The notes under the pieces were generated by a model, which saw only the letters and a list, made by a program, of their open reading frames with translations, searched no databases and was not told where the DNA came from. A stretch of 64,000 nt of DNA, from NCBI GenBank assembly GCA_022846095.1, contig AP025583.1, forward strand, positions 2,108,001 to 2,172,000, written 5' to 3'. The DNA is from Oscillospiraceae bacterium. Lineage in GTDB: Bacteria; Bacillota; Clostridia; Oscillospirales; Oscillospiraceae. The translations under genes and the position numbers were made by a program. Below are positions 34,341 to 41,888 of this stretch, in pieces (the stretch's first letter is position 1; each line of letters begins with the position of its first letter).

Positions 34341-34811
34341 TCAGGAAACTGCCACAGTATAACACGTTACGACCCCGTTTTCCAGCGTGATTACCCCGTA
34401 GGTGGGGTGGAAATTGCCCCGGATGCTGCCGGGGTTGAGGATCCACAGGGGGCCCTGCCGGTCGCAGAGGACCTGGTGGGTATGGCCGAAGAGCAGCACG
34501 TCCGCCTGGGCCTCCTGGGCGGCGTACACCGCTGTGCCGATGTCCGACTTCACGTGGTAGATGTGCCCGTGGGTCATGAGCAGCTTCTTCCCCTCCACCT
34601 CCAGCAGCCTTTTTTCGGGCAGATCCGGGGCGTAAGCGTCGCAGTTTCCGGGCACGCACGCCATGGGCACGTCCGGGAAGCGCCGGGCGAGGGCGCGGGC
34701 GTCCCGCACCACGTCCCCCAGGTGGAGCACCATGTCCGGGCGCTGGAGGGCGGTTTCCCGCTCCATCAGGGCCGTATTTCCGTGGGAATCCGAAAAAACA
34801 AGGAGTTTCAT
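34341..34811 (-). CDS. YfcE/MJ0936-type metallophosphodiesterase
   Basis: The 156-residue protein starts MKLLVFSDSHGN at 34811, after GGAGAAGGTG. It shows every metal motif of the calcineurin-like YfcE group: DSHGN, LHLGDVV, PGNCD, MTHGH and LFGHTHQ. Such enzymes hydrolyse phosphodiesters in a Mn2+-dependent way; the natural substrate is unknown. First gene of the operon with coaX and MATE. Confidence 0.92.
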   Translation of the reverse strand: MKLLVFSDSHGNTALMERETALQRPDMVLHLGDVVRDARALARRFPDVPMACVPGNCDAYAPDLPEKRLLEVEGKKLLMTHGHIYHVKSDIGTAVYAAQEAQADVLLFGHTHQVLCDRQGPLWILNPGSIRGNFHPTYGVITLENGVVTCYTVAVS

Positions 34812-34892
34812 TTCACGCACCTTCTCCGCGGGCGCACATATAATAGATTGAACGCCATTATATATGTTAGATGAATGATGGAGGGAACCGCG

Positions 34893-35180
34893 ATGGCAAA
34901 ACCGCAGTCCAATCTGGACGAACTGATGAAGACCAATCCCCAGGCCGCCGGCCTGCTGAAAAACAAGGCCCTGCTGTCCCAGATCCTCAGCTCCCCCGAC
35001 ACCAAGAAGCTGATGGAGATGCTCAGCCAGAAGGCCGGGGACGGCCTGCAGGGCGCGGCCCAGGCCGCCGCCAAGGGTGACGCCAGCCAGCTTATGGGCA
35101 TCATGGACGGCCTGATGAAGAGCAAGGAGGGGGCCGAGGTGGTGGGCCGCCTCAACAAGAACCTGCCGCCGCAGAAATAA
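34893..35180 (+). CDS. Small helical protein of unknown function (three-gene cluster, first)
   Basis: The ATG at 34893 follows GGAGGG. The 95-residue product (MAKPQSNLDELMKTNPQAAG) is predicted to be helical and water soluble, rich in Lys, Met and Gln (LMEMLSQKAG, QLMGIMDGLMKSKEGAEVV). No domain is recognised. Two similarly unusual small genes follow on the same strand, with gaps of 33 and 3 nt. Confidence 0.7.
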   Translation: MAKPQSNLDELMKTNPQAAGLLKNKALLSQILSSPDTKKLMEMLSQKAGDGLQGAAQAAAKGDASQLMGIMDGLMKSKEGAEVVGRLNKNLPPQK

Positions 35181-35213
35181 GGGCCCTGAGCGGGGCCGGG
35201 GAGGAGGCTTGGC

Positions 35214-35753
35214 ATGGCCGAGTTCGATGAAAAACTGAGCGCGATCCTCGGCGACCCCGAGGCTATGGGCCAGATTGTGTCCATCGCCAAGGCCCTCACC
35301 GACGGCATGGGCGGCGGGGACGCCCCCGCCGGGGAAGCCCCGGCCCCCCAGCCGGTCCCGGAGCCCCAGGCCGGGGCGGCGGCCCCCGCCCCGGCCCAAG
35401 AGGCGCAGGCCCCCGCTCCCCCGCCCGCCCAGGGGTCCTCCGGCGGGCCGGACTGGTCGGCGGTGATGGGGCTGCTGGGCAGCCTCTCGGGCGGGGGCGG
35501 CACAGCCGCCGCCAACCCCCTGGGCGCGCTGGGGGATCTGGACCCCAGGCTTATCCAGACCGCCATACGCCTGTTCTCCGAGTACAGCGCCACCGACGAC
35601 CGGAAAATCGCCCTGCTGACGGCGATCAAGCCCTTCGTGAAGGAGGAGCGGTACGCCAAGGTGGATAAAGCCGTGCAGATTGCCAAGCTCTCCCGGGTGA
35701 TCCGGGTGGCCTTCCAGCTCTTTAAGGATAACGGCGAAGGGGGCGAGTCTTAA
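35214..35753 (+). CDS. Unknown protein with a Pro/Ala-rich linker (three-gene cluster, second)
   Basis: The 179-residue protein has a short helical N-terminus (1-38, EKLSAILGDPEAMGQIV), a low-complexity Pro/Ala/Gly/Gln linker (about 40-80), a Gly-rich hinge (LLGSLSGGGG) and a helical C-terminal domain (RLIQTAIRLFSEYSATDDR, LLTAIKPFVKEERYAKVDKAVQIAKL). AEFDEKLSAIL shares the shape of the first gene's start. No known family. GGAGG lies upstream of the ATG. Confidence 0.7.
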   Translation: MAEFDEKLSAILGDPEAMGQIVSIAKALTDGMGGGDAPAGEAPAPQPVPEPQAGAAAPAPAQEAQAPAPPPAQGSSGGPDWSAVMGLLGSLSGGGGTAAANPLGALGDLDPRLIQTAIRLFSEYSATDDRKIALLTAIKPFVKEERYAKVDKAVQIAKLSRVIRVAFQLFKDNGEGGES

Positions 35754-35756
35754 GCC

Positions 35757-36101
35757 ATGTATAACCGTTACATACCCAACGGCTCCTCCTACGCGCGGGT
35801 CGTGGAGGAGGACGCGCCCCCCTTCCGTCCCCCGGAGGAGCGCCCGGCGGCCCCGCCCGCGGGCTTCGTCCCGGTGGCGGAGGAGGCTGTCCCCCGCGGC
35901 GAGGCCGCGCCCGAGCCCGCCCCGGCGGCGGAGGAGAAAAAGAAGGCCGGCCTGGCCGGCCTTCTCAAGGGGCTCAAGCTGGACAGCTTGGACACCGGGG
36001 ACATCCTGCTCCTGCTGATCCTGCTCTTCCTCTTCCTGGAGGGGGACGACATGGAGCTTATCATCACGCTGGGCCTGCTGCTCCTGCTGGGGCTGGACTG
36101 A
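35757..36101 (+). CDS. Unknown protein with acidic hydrophobic C-terminal hairpin (three-gene cluster, third)
   Basis: The 114-residue protein begins MYNRYIPNGSSYARV, has a Pro/Ala/Glu-rich middle, a basic helix (KKKAGLAGLLKGLKL) and a very hydrophobic tail: two Leu/Ile runs (ILLLLILLFLFL and LIITLGLLLLLGLD) split by the acidic turn EGDDME. The tail could form a membrane hairpin. The pattern of an acidic turn between leucine runs recurs in short Clostridial proteins of unknown role, from memory. It starts 3 nt after the previous gene. Confidence 0.7.
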   Translation: MYNRYIPNGSSYARVVEEDAPPFRPPEERPAAPPAGFVPVAEEAVPRGEAAPEPAPAAEEKKKAGLAGLLKGLKLDSLDTGDILLLLILLFLFLEGDDMELIITLGLLLLLGLD

Positions 36102-36851
36102 TCAGGAGGTATGCAGCACCGTGCCGTCCGGGAGGGAAAACTGCGTCCCGGAGGCCACGGGCTGCTCCAGCGAATAGCCGGACATGCTCATGACCGCCTG
36201 CCCGTCCTTCACGGTCTCGGCGGCCACCAGGAGCCTGCTGTCCACCGAGATCCAGTACCGGGTCTGGTAGCCCAGCTCCGCGTCCTCCACCTGGACGTAC
36301 ACGCAGTCCAGGCCGCCCTTCTCCTCGTACCCCGTGTCCGTGATGCTGGCCGTGTCCACGGCCAGCACATCCTCGTAGGTGGGGATGTGGGGGCCGTCCA
36401 AATCCGGGGACTTCTCGTCCGCCGGGGCCTGCCGGGCCTCAACGTCCCCGCCGTACCAGTAGTAAACCGTGCCCTCCCCCACCAGGGTGTGGCGCACCGC
36501 GCCGCCGGCGAGGGTGGTCTCGGTCCTGGTCCAGCCCCCGTCCACCCAGACCCGGGAGGTAACCGCGGCGCCCCCCTCGTAGGTGTTGCTGATCTCCCGG
36601 TAGTAGCTCACCGGCCGGGAGAGGGTGCGGATGACGCTCTGCACCGTCTGGGGCGTCACGTCCACCCACACCGTGTCCCCCCCCGGGGCGGCGGTGGGGG
36701 GCTCGCTCTGCGCCCCGGAGGGGATGGGCGTGGGCAGGACGATCTCGGGCAGGTTGCCGCTGTAGAGGGTGAGGCCGAAGCTGGAGAAGACCGCGGCCAC
36801 GATGACGATGGCGATCAGCACCACCAGGATGTTGCGGTTTTTATTCTCCAT
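36102..36851 (-). CDS. Membrane-anchored protein of unknown function
   Basis: The 249-residue protein starts at 36851 (MENKNRNILVVLIAI; the upstream ATG sits too close to GGGAGGG). One N-terminal span (LVVLIAIVIVAAVFSSFGL) is followed by a Pro-rich linker and an extracellular beta-rich domain (about 70-249), with strands such as VTSRVWVDGGWTRTETTL and CVYVQVEDAELGYQTRYWIS. The fold is reminiscent of LolA/RseB-type domains, which is a guess. Its stop is directly back to back with the convergent gene ending at 36101. It follows mnaA by 36 nt. Confidence 0.68.
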   Translation of the reverse strand: MENKNRNILVVLIAIVIVAAVFSSFGLTLYSGNLPEIVLPTPIPSGAQSEPPTAAPGGDTVWVDVTPQTVQSVIRTLSRPVSYYREISNTYEGGAAVTSRVWVDGGWTRTETTLAGGAVRHTLVGEGTVYYWYGGDVEARQAPADEKSPDLDGPHIPTYEDVLAVDTASITDTGYEEKGGLDCVYVQVEDAELGYQTRYWISVDSRLLVAAETVKDGQAVMSMSGYSLEQPVASGTQFSLPDGTVLHTS

Positions 36852-36887
36852 CCCCATTCCCTCCCTCTTGGACAGTATCGCCCCGCC

Positions 36888-38033
36888 TTATGCGCCGAAC
36901 TCCTCCGGCCGCGCCCCGCGCAGGCCGAATTTCCACTCTATCGCGTCCGCGATGCGGCGGCAGGCGCGGCCGTCGCCGTAGGGGTTGACCGCGTGGGCCA
37001 TGGCCGCGTAGGCCTCCGGGCTGTCCAGCAGCCGGGCCGCCATGGCGAACACCTGCGCCCCGTCGGTGCCCGCCAGCCTGGCGGTGCCCGCCTTCACGGC
37101 CTCGGGCCGCTCGGTCTCCCGCCGCAGGACAAGCACCGGCTTGCCCACGGCCGGGGCCTCCTCCTGGAGGCCGCCGGAGTCGGTCATGACGAAGTGGCAG
37201 CGGCCCATCAGGTTGTGCATCTCGGCCACGTCCAGGGGATCTATCAGGTGGATGCGGGCGTGGCCCGCCAAAAACCGGCCCGCCGCCTCCCGCACCACCG
37301 GGGACAGGTGCACCGGGTAGACCAGCTCCACCTCCGGGTAGGCGTCCGCCAGGCGGCGCAGGGCGGTCATGATCTGCTCCATGGGCGCGCCGTAGTTCTC
37401 CCGCCGGTGGCAGGTGACCAGGATAATTTTTTTATGACCGTAGTCCAGGTGGTTGAGCACCTCTGTCGTAAAGCGGTAATCCTTTACTACCGTGGTCTGG
37501 AGCGCGTCGATGACGGTGTTGCCCGTCACGAACACCCCGTCCCGGATGTCCTCCCGCTCCAGGTTGGCCCGGTTGGCCGCCGTGGGGGCGAAGTGGAGGT
37601 CCGCGATGTCCCCCACCAGCTTGCGGTTCATCTCCTCCGGGTAGGGGGAGTACTTGTCCCAGGTGCGCAACCCGGCCTCCACGTGGCCCACCGCGATCTG
37701 GTGGTAGAAGGCGGCCAGTGCCCCGGCGAAGGTGGTGGAGGTGTCCCCGTGGACCAGCACCAGATCGGGCTTCGCCTGCTCCAGCACCCCCTCCAGGCCC
37801 AGCAGGCACTTGGTGGTGATGGTGGACAGGGTCTGGCGGGGCTCCATGATGTCCAGGTCGTACTCCGGCTCGATATGGAAGATCTCCAGCACCGCGTCCA
37901 GCATCTGCCGGTGCTGGGCGGTGACGCAGCACAGCGCCTCGATGCCGGGGCGCGCGCGCAGCTCCTGCACCAGCGGGGCCATCTTGATGGCCTCCGGCCG
38001 GGTGCCGAAGACGGTCATAACACGAATACTCAT
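36888..38033 (-). CDS. mnaA: UDP-N-acetylglucosamine 2-epimerase (non-hydrolysing)
   Basis: The enzyme converts UDP-GlcNAc to UDP-ManNAc for wall teichoic acid linkage units or polysaccharides. The 381-residue protein has FGTRPEAIKMAPLVQEL, VLVHGDTSTTFAGALAAFY, HVEAGLRT, MNRKLVGDIADLHFAPT, TCHRRENYG and TDSGGLQEEAPAVGKPVLVLR, all family marks. The start overlaps the tagO-like stop by 4 nt. Together with that gene it points to linkage-unit synthesis. Confidence 0.95.
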   Translation of the reverse strand: MSIRVMTVFGTRPEAIKMAPLVQELRARPGIEALCCVTAQHRQMLDAVLEIFHIEPEYDLDIMEPRQTLSTITTKCLLGLEGVLEQAKPDLVLVHGDTSTTFAGALAAFYHQIAVGHVEAGLRTWDKYSPYPEEMNRKLVGDIADLHFAPTAANRANLEREDIRDGVFVTGNTVIDALQTTVVKDYRFTTEVLNHLDYGHKKIILVTCHRRENYGAPMEQIMTALRRLADAYPEVELVYPVHLSPVVREAAGRFLAGHARIHLIDPLDVAEMHNLMGRCHFVMTDSGGLQEEAPAVGKPVLVLRRETERPEAVKAGTARLAGTDGAQVFAMAARLLDSPEAYAAMAHAVNPYGDGRACRRIADAIEWKFGLRGARPEEFGA

Positions 38034-39121
38034 TCCCTATGCTCCCCATCATCCTTTTTGTGGCCGCTGCCGTTCTTTTTCTCGTTATTCGACACGAACA
38101 CCAGCGCGGACACCGCCCCGGCCAGGCACAGGGCCACCAGCAGGATCATGGCCTTGAGCGCGCCGCTGGTGGTGAGCACCACGGCGCACAGCCCCAGGAT
38201 GGCGCTGATGACGTAGAGCACCGCCACCGTCTGCTTCTGGGACAGGCCCATGTCGATGAGCCTGTGGTGCACGTGGCTGCGGTCGGCGTGCATGGGGCTC
38301 TGCCCGTGGGCGATGCGGCGGATGAAGGCGAAGCAGGTGTCGAAAATGGGCAGGCCCAGCATGAGGAAGGGCACCGCGAAGGAGATGATGGTATAGAACT
38401 TAAAGAGCCCCTGTATGGAGACCACCGCCAGGATAAAGCCCAAAAAGGTGGAGCCGGTGTCCCCCATGAAGATCTTGGCCGGGTTCAGGTTGTAGGGCAG
38501 AAAACCGATGCAGGCCCCCGCCAGGGCGGCCATGAGCAGGGCCACCTCCCCCTCGCTGACCACCAGGGCGATGACCAGCAGGGTCATGGAGCTGATGGTG
38601 GACACGCCGCAGGCCAGCCCGTCCAGCCCGTCGATGAGGTTGACAGCGTTGGTGATGGCCACGATCCAGATGACCGTGAAGGGGATGGCCAGCCAGCCCA
38701 GTTCCCAGTAGGGGTCCTTGGAGAAAATATTGGGGTTGGAGAGGATCTGCACCACGTTGCCGTGGAACACGGCCACCAGGGCGGCCACAATCTGCACCAC
38801 GAACTTGAAGGCGGCCTTGAGGGCGTAGATGTCGTCAAAAATGCCCAGCACCACGATAATCACCGCGCCCAGCAGCATCCCCCGGAGCTGAGTGGTGATG
38901 GGCACGAAGATCAGCACGCTGAGGGTGAAGCCGAAAAAGATGGCCAGGCCCCCCATGCGGGGGATGGGGTGGTCGTGCATCCGGCGGTTGTCCTTGGGCA
39001 CGTCCACCGCGCCCATGCGCTGGGCCAGGGACTTGACCACCGGCGTGGCGATCAGGGCCACCACCAGGGCCACAATCAGGGCGGCCGCCGCCATGCCGAT
39101 CAGGGAGAGTTCGATTTTCAT
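38030..39121 (-). CDS. tagO: Undecaprenyl-phosphate GlcNAc-1-phosphate transferase (TagO/WecA type)
   Basis: This 363-residue membrane enzyme would start teichoic acid or other wall polymer assembly on the lipid carrier. It has about eleven spans and the MraY/WecA motifs DVPKDNRRMHDHPIPRMGG, NAVNLIDGLDGLACG, YNLNPAKIFMGDTGST and the His motif RSHVHHRLID. It follows trpS by 17 nt, a common but functionally unrelated neighbour, and is coupled to mnaA. A short cytoplasmic tail rich in Lys/His ends the protein. Confidence 0.93.
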   Translation of the reverse strand: MKIELSLIGMAAAALIVALVVALIATPVVKSLAQRMGAVDVPKDNRRMHDHPIPRMGGLAIFFGFTLSVLIFVPITTQLRGMLLGAVIIVVLGIFDDIYALKAAFKFVVQIVAALVAVFHGNVVQILSNPNIFSKDPYWELGWLAIPFTVIWIVAITNAVNLIDGLDGLACGVSTISSMTLLVIALVVSEGEVALLMAALAGACIGFLPYNLNPAKIFMGDTGSTFLGFILAVVSIQGLFKFYTIISFAVPFLMLGLPIFDTCFAFIRRIAHGQSPMHADRSHVHHRLIDMGLSQKQTVAVLYVISAILGLCAVVLTTSGALKAMILLVALCLAGAVSALVFVSNNEKKNGSGHKKDDGEHRE

Positions 39122-39138
39122 TGGTAGCCAGTCTCCTC

Positions 39139-40140
39139 TTACCGGGGCAGGAAGCCCACCTTTTTATAGACCTTGCGCAGGGTCTTTTCAGCGATATACC
39201 CCGCCTTTTCCGCTCCGGCGCGGTACACCTGCTCCAGGTAGCCCTTGTCGCCCAGCAGGCGGGCGGTCTCCTCGCGGATGGGGCGCAGCAGCTCTACCAC
39301 GGCCTCGCCCACGGCGGGCTTGAAGGCCCCGTAGCCCTTGCCGTCGAACTCGGCCTCAATTTCCTCCAGGCTTTTTCCCGTCACGGCGGAGTAGATGGTC
39401 ATCAGGTTGGCCACGCCGGGCTTGCCCTCCCGGTCGTAGCGCACGCAGCGCTCGGTGTCGCAGTCGGTGACGGCGCGCTTGAACTTGCGCATGATGTCCT
39501 CCGGCTTCTCCATCAAAAAGACGCAGCCCTCGGGCGTGGACTTGCTCATTTTGCCCTCGGGGGCATTGAGGCTCATCACACGGGCGCCCATCTTGGGGAT
39601 ATACGGCTCGGGCACCTTGAACACGTCGCCGTAGACGCTGTTGAAGCGCTGGGCCACGTTGCGGGTGAGCTCCACGTGCTGCTTCTGGTCCTCCCCCACC
39701 GGCACGAAATCCGGCTGGTACAGGAGGATGTCGGCGGCCATAAGGGCGGGGTAGGTGAACAGGCCGCCGTTGATGTTGTCGGCGTTCTTGGCGGACTTGT
39801 CCTTGAACTGGGTCATGCGGGACAGCTCGCCGAACATGGTGTAGCAGTTGAGCACCCACGCCAGCTCCGCGTGCTGGTGCACGTGGGACTGGACGAAGAG
39901 GGTGTTGCGCTCCGGGTCCAGGCCGCAGGCGATATACTGGGCCAGCTGCTCCAGCGTGCGGCGGCGCAGGTCGGCGGGCGTCTGGCGCACGGTGATGGTG
40001 TGCATATCCGCCATAAAGTAGTAGCAGTCGAACTCGTCGGCCCGGGCCCCCCAGTTGCGGATGGCCCCCAGGTAGTTGCCCAGGTGGAGATCCCCGCTGG
40101 GCTGGATGCCGGAGAGCATGACTTTTTTCTGATTTTCCAT
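39139..40140 (-). CDS. trpS: Tryptophan-tRNA ligase
   Basis: TrpS charges tRNA-Trp. The 333-residue class I enzyme has the HIGH-type motif SGIQPSGDLHLGNYLGAIRNW and the KMSKS loop (GKMSKSTPEGCVF). No T-box leader is evident: the 5' region is short and lies between its promoter and the start. Confidence 0.96.
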   Translation of the reverse strand: MENQKKVMLSGIQPSGDLHLGNYLGAIRNWGARADEFDCYYFMADMHTITVRQTPADLRRRTLEQLAQYIACGLDPERNTLFVQSHVHQHAELAWVLNCYTMFGELSRMTQFKDKSAKNADNINGGLFTYPALMAADILLYQPDFVPVGEDQKQHVELTRNVAQRFNSVYGDVFKVPEPYIPKMGARVMSLNAPEGKMSKSTPEGCVFLMEKPEDIMRKFKRAVTDCDTERCVRYDREGKPGVANLMTIYSAVTGKSLEEIEAEFDGKGYGAFKPAVGEAVVELLRPIREETARLLGDKGYLEQVYRAGAEKAGYIAEKTLRKVYKKVGFLPR

Positions 40141-40180
40141 CTATCTAACACCTCGTAAGCATATTACTCCAGATTAGAAT

Positions 40181-40209
40181 ATGATAACACACCCGGCAGC
40201 GCTTGACAA
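40181..40209 (-). promoter_or_regulatory. Promoter of the trpS-tagO-mnaA operon
   Basis: On the complement TTGTCA (40204-40209), 17 nt, TATCAT (40181-40186). Confidence 0.7.
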
Positions 40210-40241
40210 GATTTACGCGCGCCTTTAAAATGAATCAGATG

Positions 40242-40297
40242 GCGGGGGGGTGCCCCCGCTTACAGGGGCGCGGTAGGGCGGGGCTTGCCCCCGCCGC
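40242..40297 (+). repeat. Dispersed repeat, family D
   Basis: GTAGGGCGGGGCTTGCCCCC and the following CGCCGC (40273-40297) match 28142-28167 apart from one G; a G-rich fragment with a further TGCCCCCGC precedes it. The unit is self-complementary and could fold as a hairpin just before gltX. Confidence 0.7.
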
Positions 40298-40330
40298 ATG
40301 TCTTGCGTCCGATTAGGAGGATAAATCACA

Positions 40331-41821
40331 ATGGACAAGACTTGGTACGACGGCATGGAGGCGCGCATCCCCCACGGCGAGGTGCGCACCCGCTTCGCCC
40401 CCTCCCCCACCGGGTACATGCACGTGGGCAACCTGCGCACCGCGCTGTACACCTGGCTTATCGCCCGCAGCAAGGGGGGCAAATTCATCCTGCGCATCGA
40501 GGACACCGACCAGGGCCGGCTGGTGGAGGGGGCCACGGAGATCATCTACGCCACCCTGCGCAAGTGCGGCCTGACCTGGGACGAGGGCCCCGATCTGGGC
40601 GGCCCCGTGGGGCCCTATATCCAGACCGAGCGCCGGGACCTCTACGGCAAATACGCCGAGCTGCTCATCGAGCGGGGCGGGGCCTACCGCTGCTTCTGCG
40701 GCAAGGAGCGGCTGGAGTCCCTCCACGGCGCGGACGGCCTGGGCGGGTACGACGGCCACTGCCGCGACCTCCCCCAGTCTGAAATAGACGAAAAGCTGGC
40801 CGCCGGGGTTCCCTACGTGGTGCGCCAGAAGATCCCGAAAACCGGGCAGACCACCTTCTCCGACGTGGTGTACGGGGACATCACCGTGGACAACGACACC
40901 CTGGACGATCAGGTGCTGATCAAGTCCGACGGCCTGCCCACCTACAACTTCGCCAACGTCATCGACGACCACCTGATGGGCATCAGCCACGTGGTGCGCG
41001 GCTCGGAGTACCTCTCCTCCGCCCCCAAGTACAACCTGTTGTACCAGGCCTTCGGCTGGGACGTGCCCACCTATATCCACTGCTCCCCCGTCATGCGGGA
41101 CGCCCACAACAAAATGAGCAAGCGCCACGGCGACCCCTCCTACGAGGATCTGCTCTCCATGGGCTTCCTCTCCCAGGCCGTGGTCAACTACGTGACCCTG
41201 CTGGGCTGGTCCCCCAAGGGGGAGGATGCCGAGCGGGAGTTCTTCACCCTGGAGGAGCTCTCCCGCGTGTTCGACATCCACGGCATCTCCAAATCCCCCG
41301 CCATCTTCGACCTGGAGAAGCTCAAGTACTTCAACGCCAACTACCTGCGCGCCCTTTCCCCCGAGGCGTTTTACGCCGGGGCGGAGCCCTATCTGAAAGA
41401 GGCGGTCAAGCGGGAGGGCATCGATATTAAGCTCATCGCCCCCCTGGTGCAGCCCCGGTGCGACACCTGGCTGGACATCGCGCCCCAGGTGGACTTCTTC
41501 GACGCGCTGCCCGCCTACTCCAACGAGCTGTACTGCCACAAAAAGATGAAGACCAACGAGGAAAACTCCCTGGAGGCCCTGAATGCGGTCCTGCCCGTGC
41601 TTGAGGGGCTGGGCGAGTGGAGCTACGACGCCATCCACGACGCCCTTATCGGCCTGGCCGAGCGCCTGGAGCTCAAAAACGGCCGCATTATGTGGCCCGT
41701 GCGCACCGCCCTGAGCGGCAAGGCGGTCACGCCCGGCGGCGCTGTGGAGCTGTGCCACATCCTGGGCCGGGACGAGGCCCTGCGGCGTATCCGGCTGGGG
41801 ATGGAGCAGCTGGCCAAATAA
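40331..41821 (+). CDS. gltX: Glutamate-tRNA ligase
   Basis: GltX charges tRNA-Glu (and, in many Firmicutes, tRNA-Gln). The 496-residue class I synthetase has the HIGH-type RFAPSPTGYMHVGNLRTALY, the central motif YRCFCGKERLE (zinc-site-like cysteines) and the KMSKS-type NKMSKRHGDPSYEDL. AGGAGG precedes the ATG. A terminator hairpin follows, embedded against the start of ypeB. Confidence 0.97.
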   Translation: MDKTWYDGMEARIPHGEVRTRFAPSPTGYMHVGNLRTALYTWLIARSKGGKFILRIEDTDQGRLVEGATEIIYATLRKCGLTWDEGPDLGGPVGPYIQTERRDLYGKYAELLIERGGAYRCFCGKERLESLHGADGLGGYDGHCRDLPQSEIDEKLAAGVPYVVRQKIPKTGQTTFSDVVYGDITVDNDTLDDQVLIKSDGLPTYNFANVIDDHLMGISHVVRGSEYLSSAPKYNLLYQAFGWDVPTYIHCSPVMRDAHNKMSKRHGDPSYEDLLSMGFLSQAVVNYVTLLGWSPKGEDAEREFFTLEELSRVFDIHGISKSPAIFDLEKLKYFNANYLRALSPEAFYAGAEPYLKEAVKREGIDIKLIAPLVQPRCDTWLDIAPQVDFFDALPAYSNELYCHKKMKTNEENSLEALNAVLPVLEGLGEWSYDAIHDALIGLAERLELKNGRIMWPVRTALSGKAVTPGGAVELCHILGRDEALRRIRLGMEQLAK

Positions 41822-41839
41822 GAAAAATTTGCTGGACAT

Positions 41840-41888
41840 AAAACACGCCCCCTTTTGGTGAAACTAGACCAAAAAGGGGCGTGTTTTT
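41840..41888 (+). terminator. Terminator hairpin whose 3' arm carries the ypeB ribosome site
   Basis: AAAACACGCCCCCTTTTGGT pairs with ACCAAAAAGGGGCGTGTTTT around a 7-nt loop, and the T-run runs to 41888, directly against the ypeB ATG. The only ribosome site for ypeB, AAAGGGG at about 41873-41879, lies in the 3' arm. Formed in RNA, the stem would end gltX transcripts and hide that site. Confidence 0.75.

Noticed and set aside
40141-40330. T-box leader before trpS or gltX
   Set aside because: No T-box sequence (AGGGTGGNACCGCG-like) or specifier stem was seen; the trpS leader is too short.
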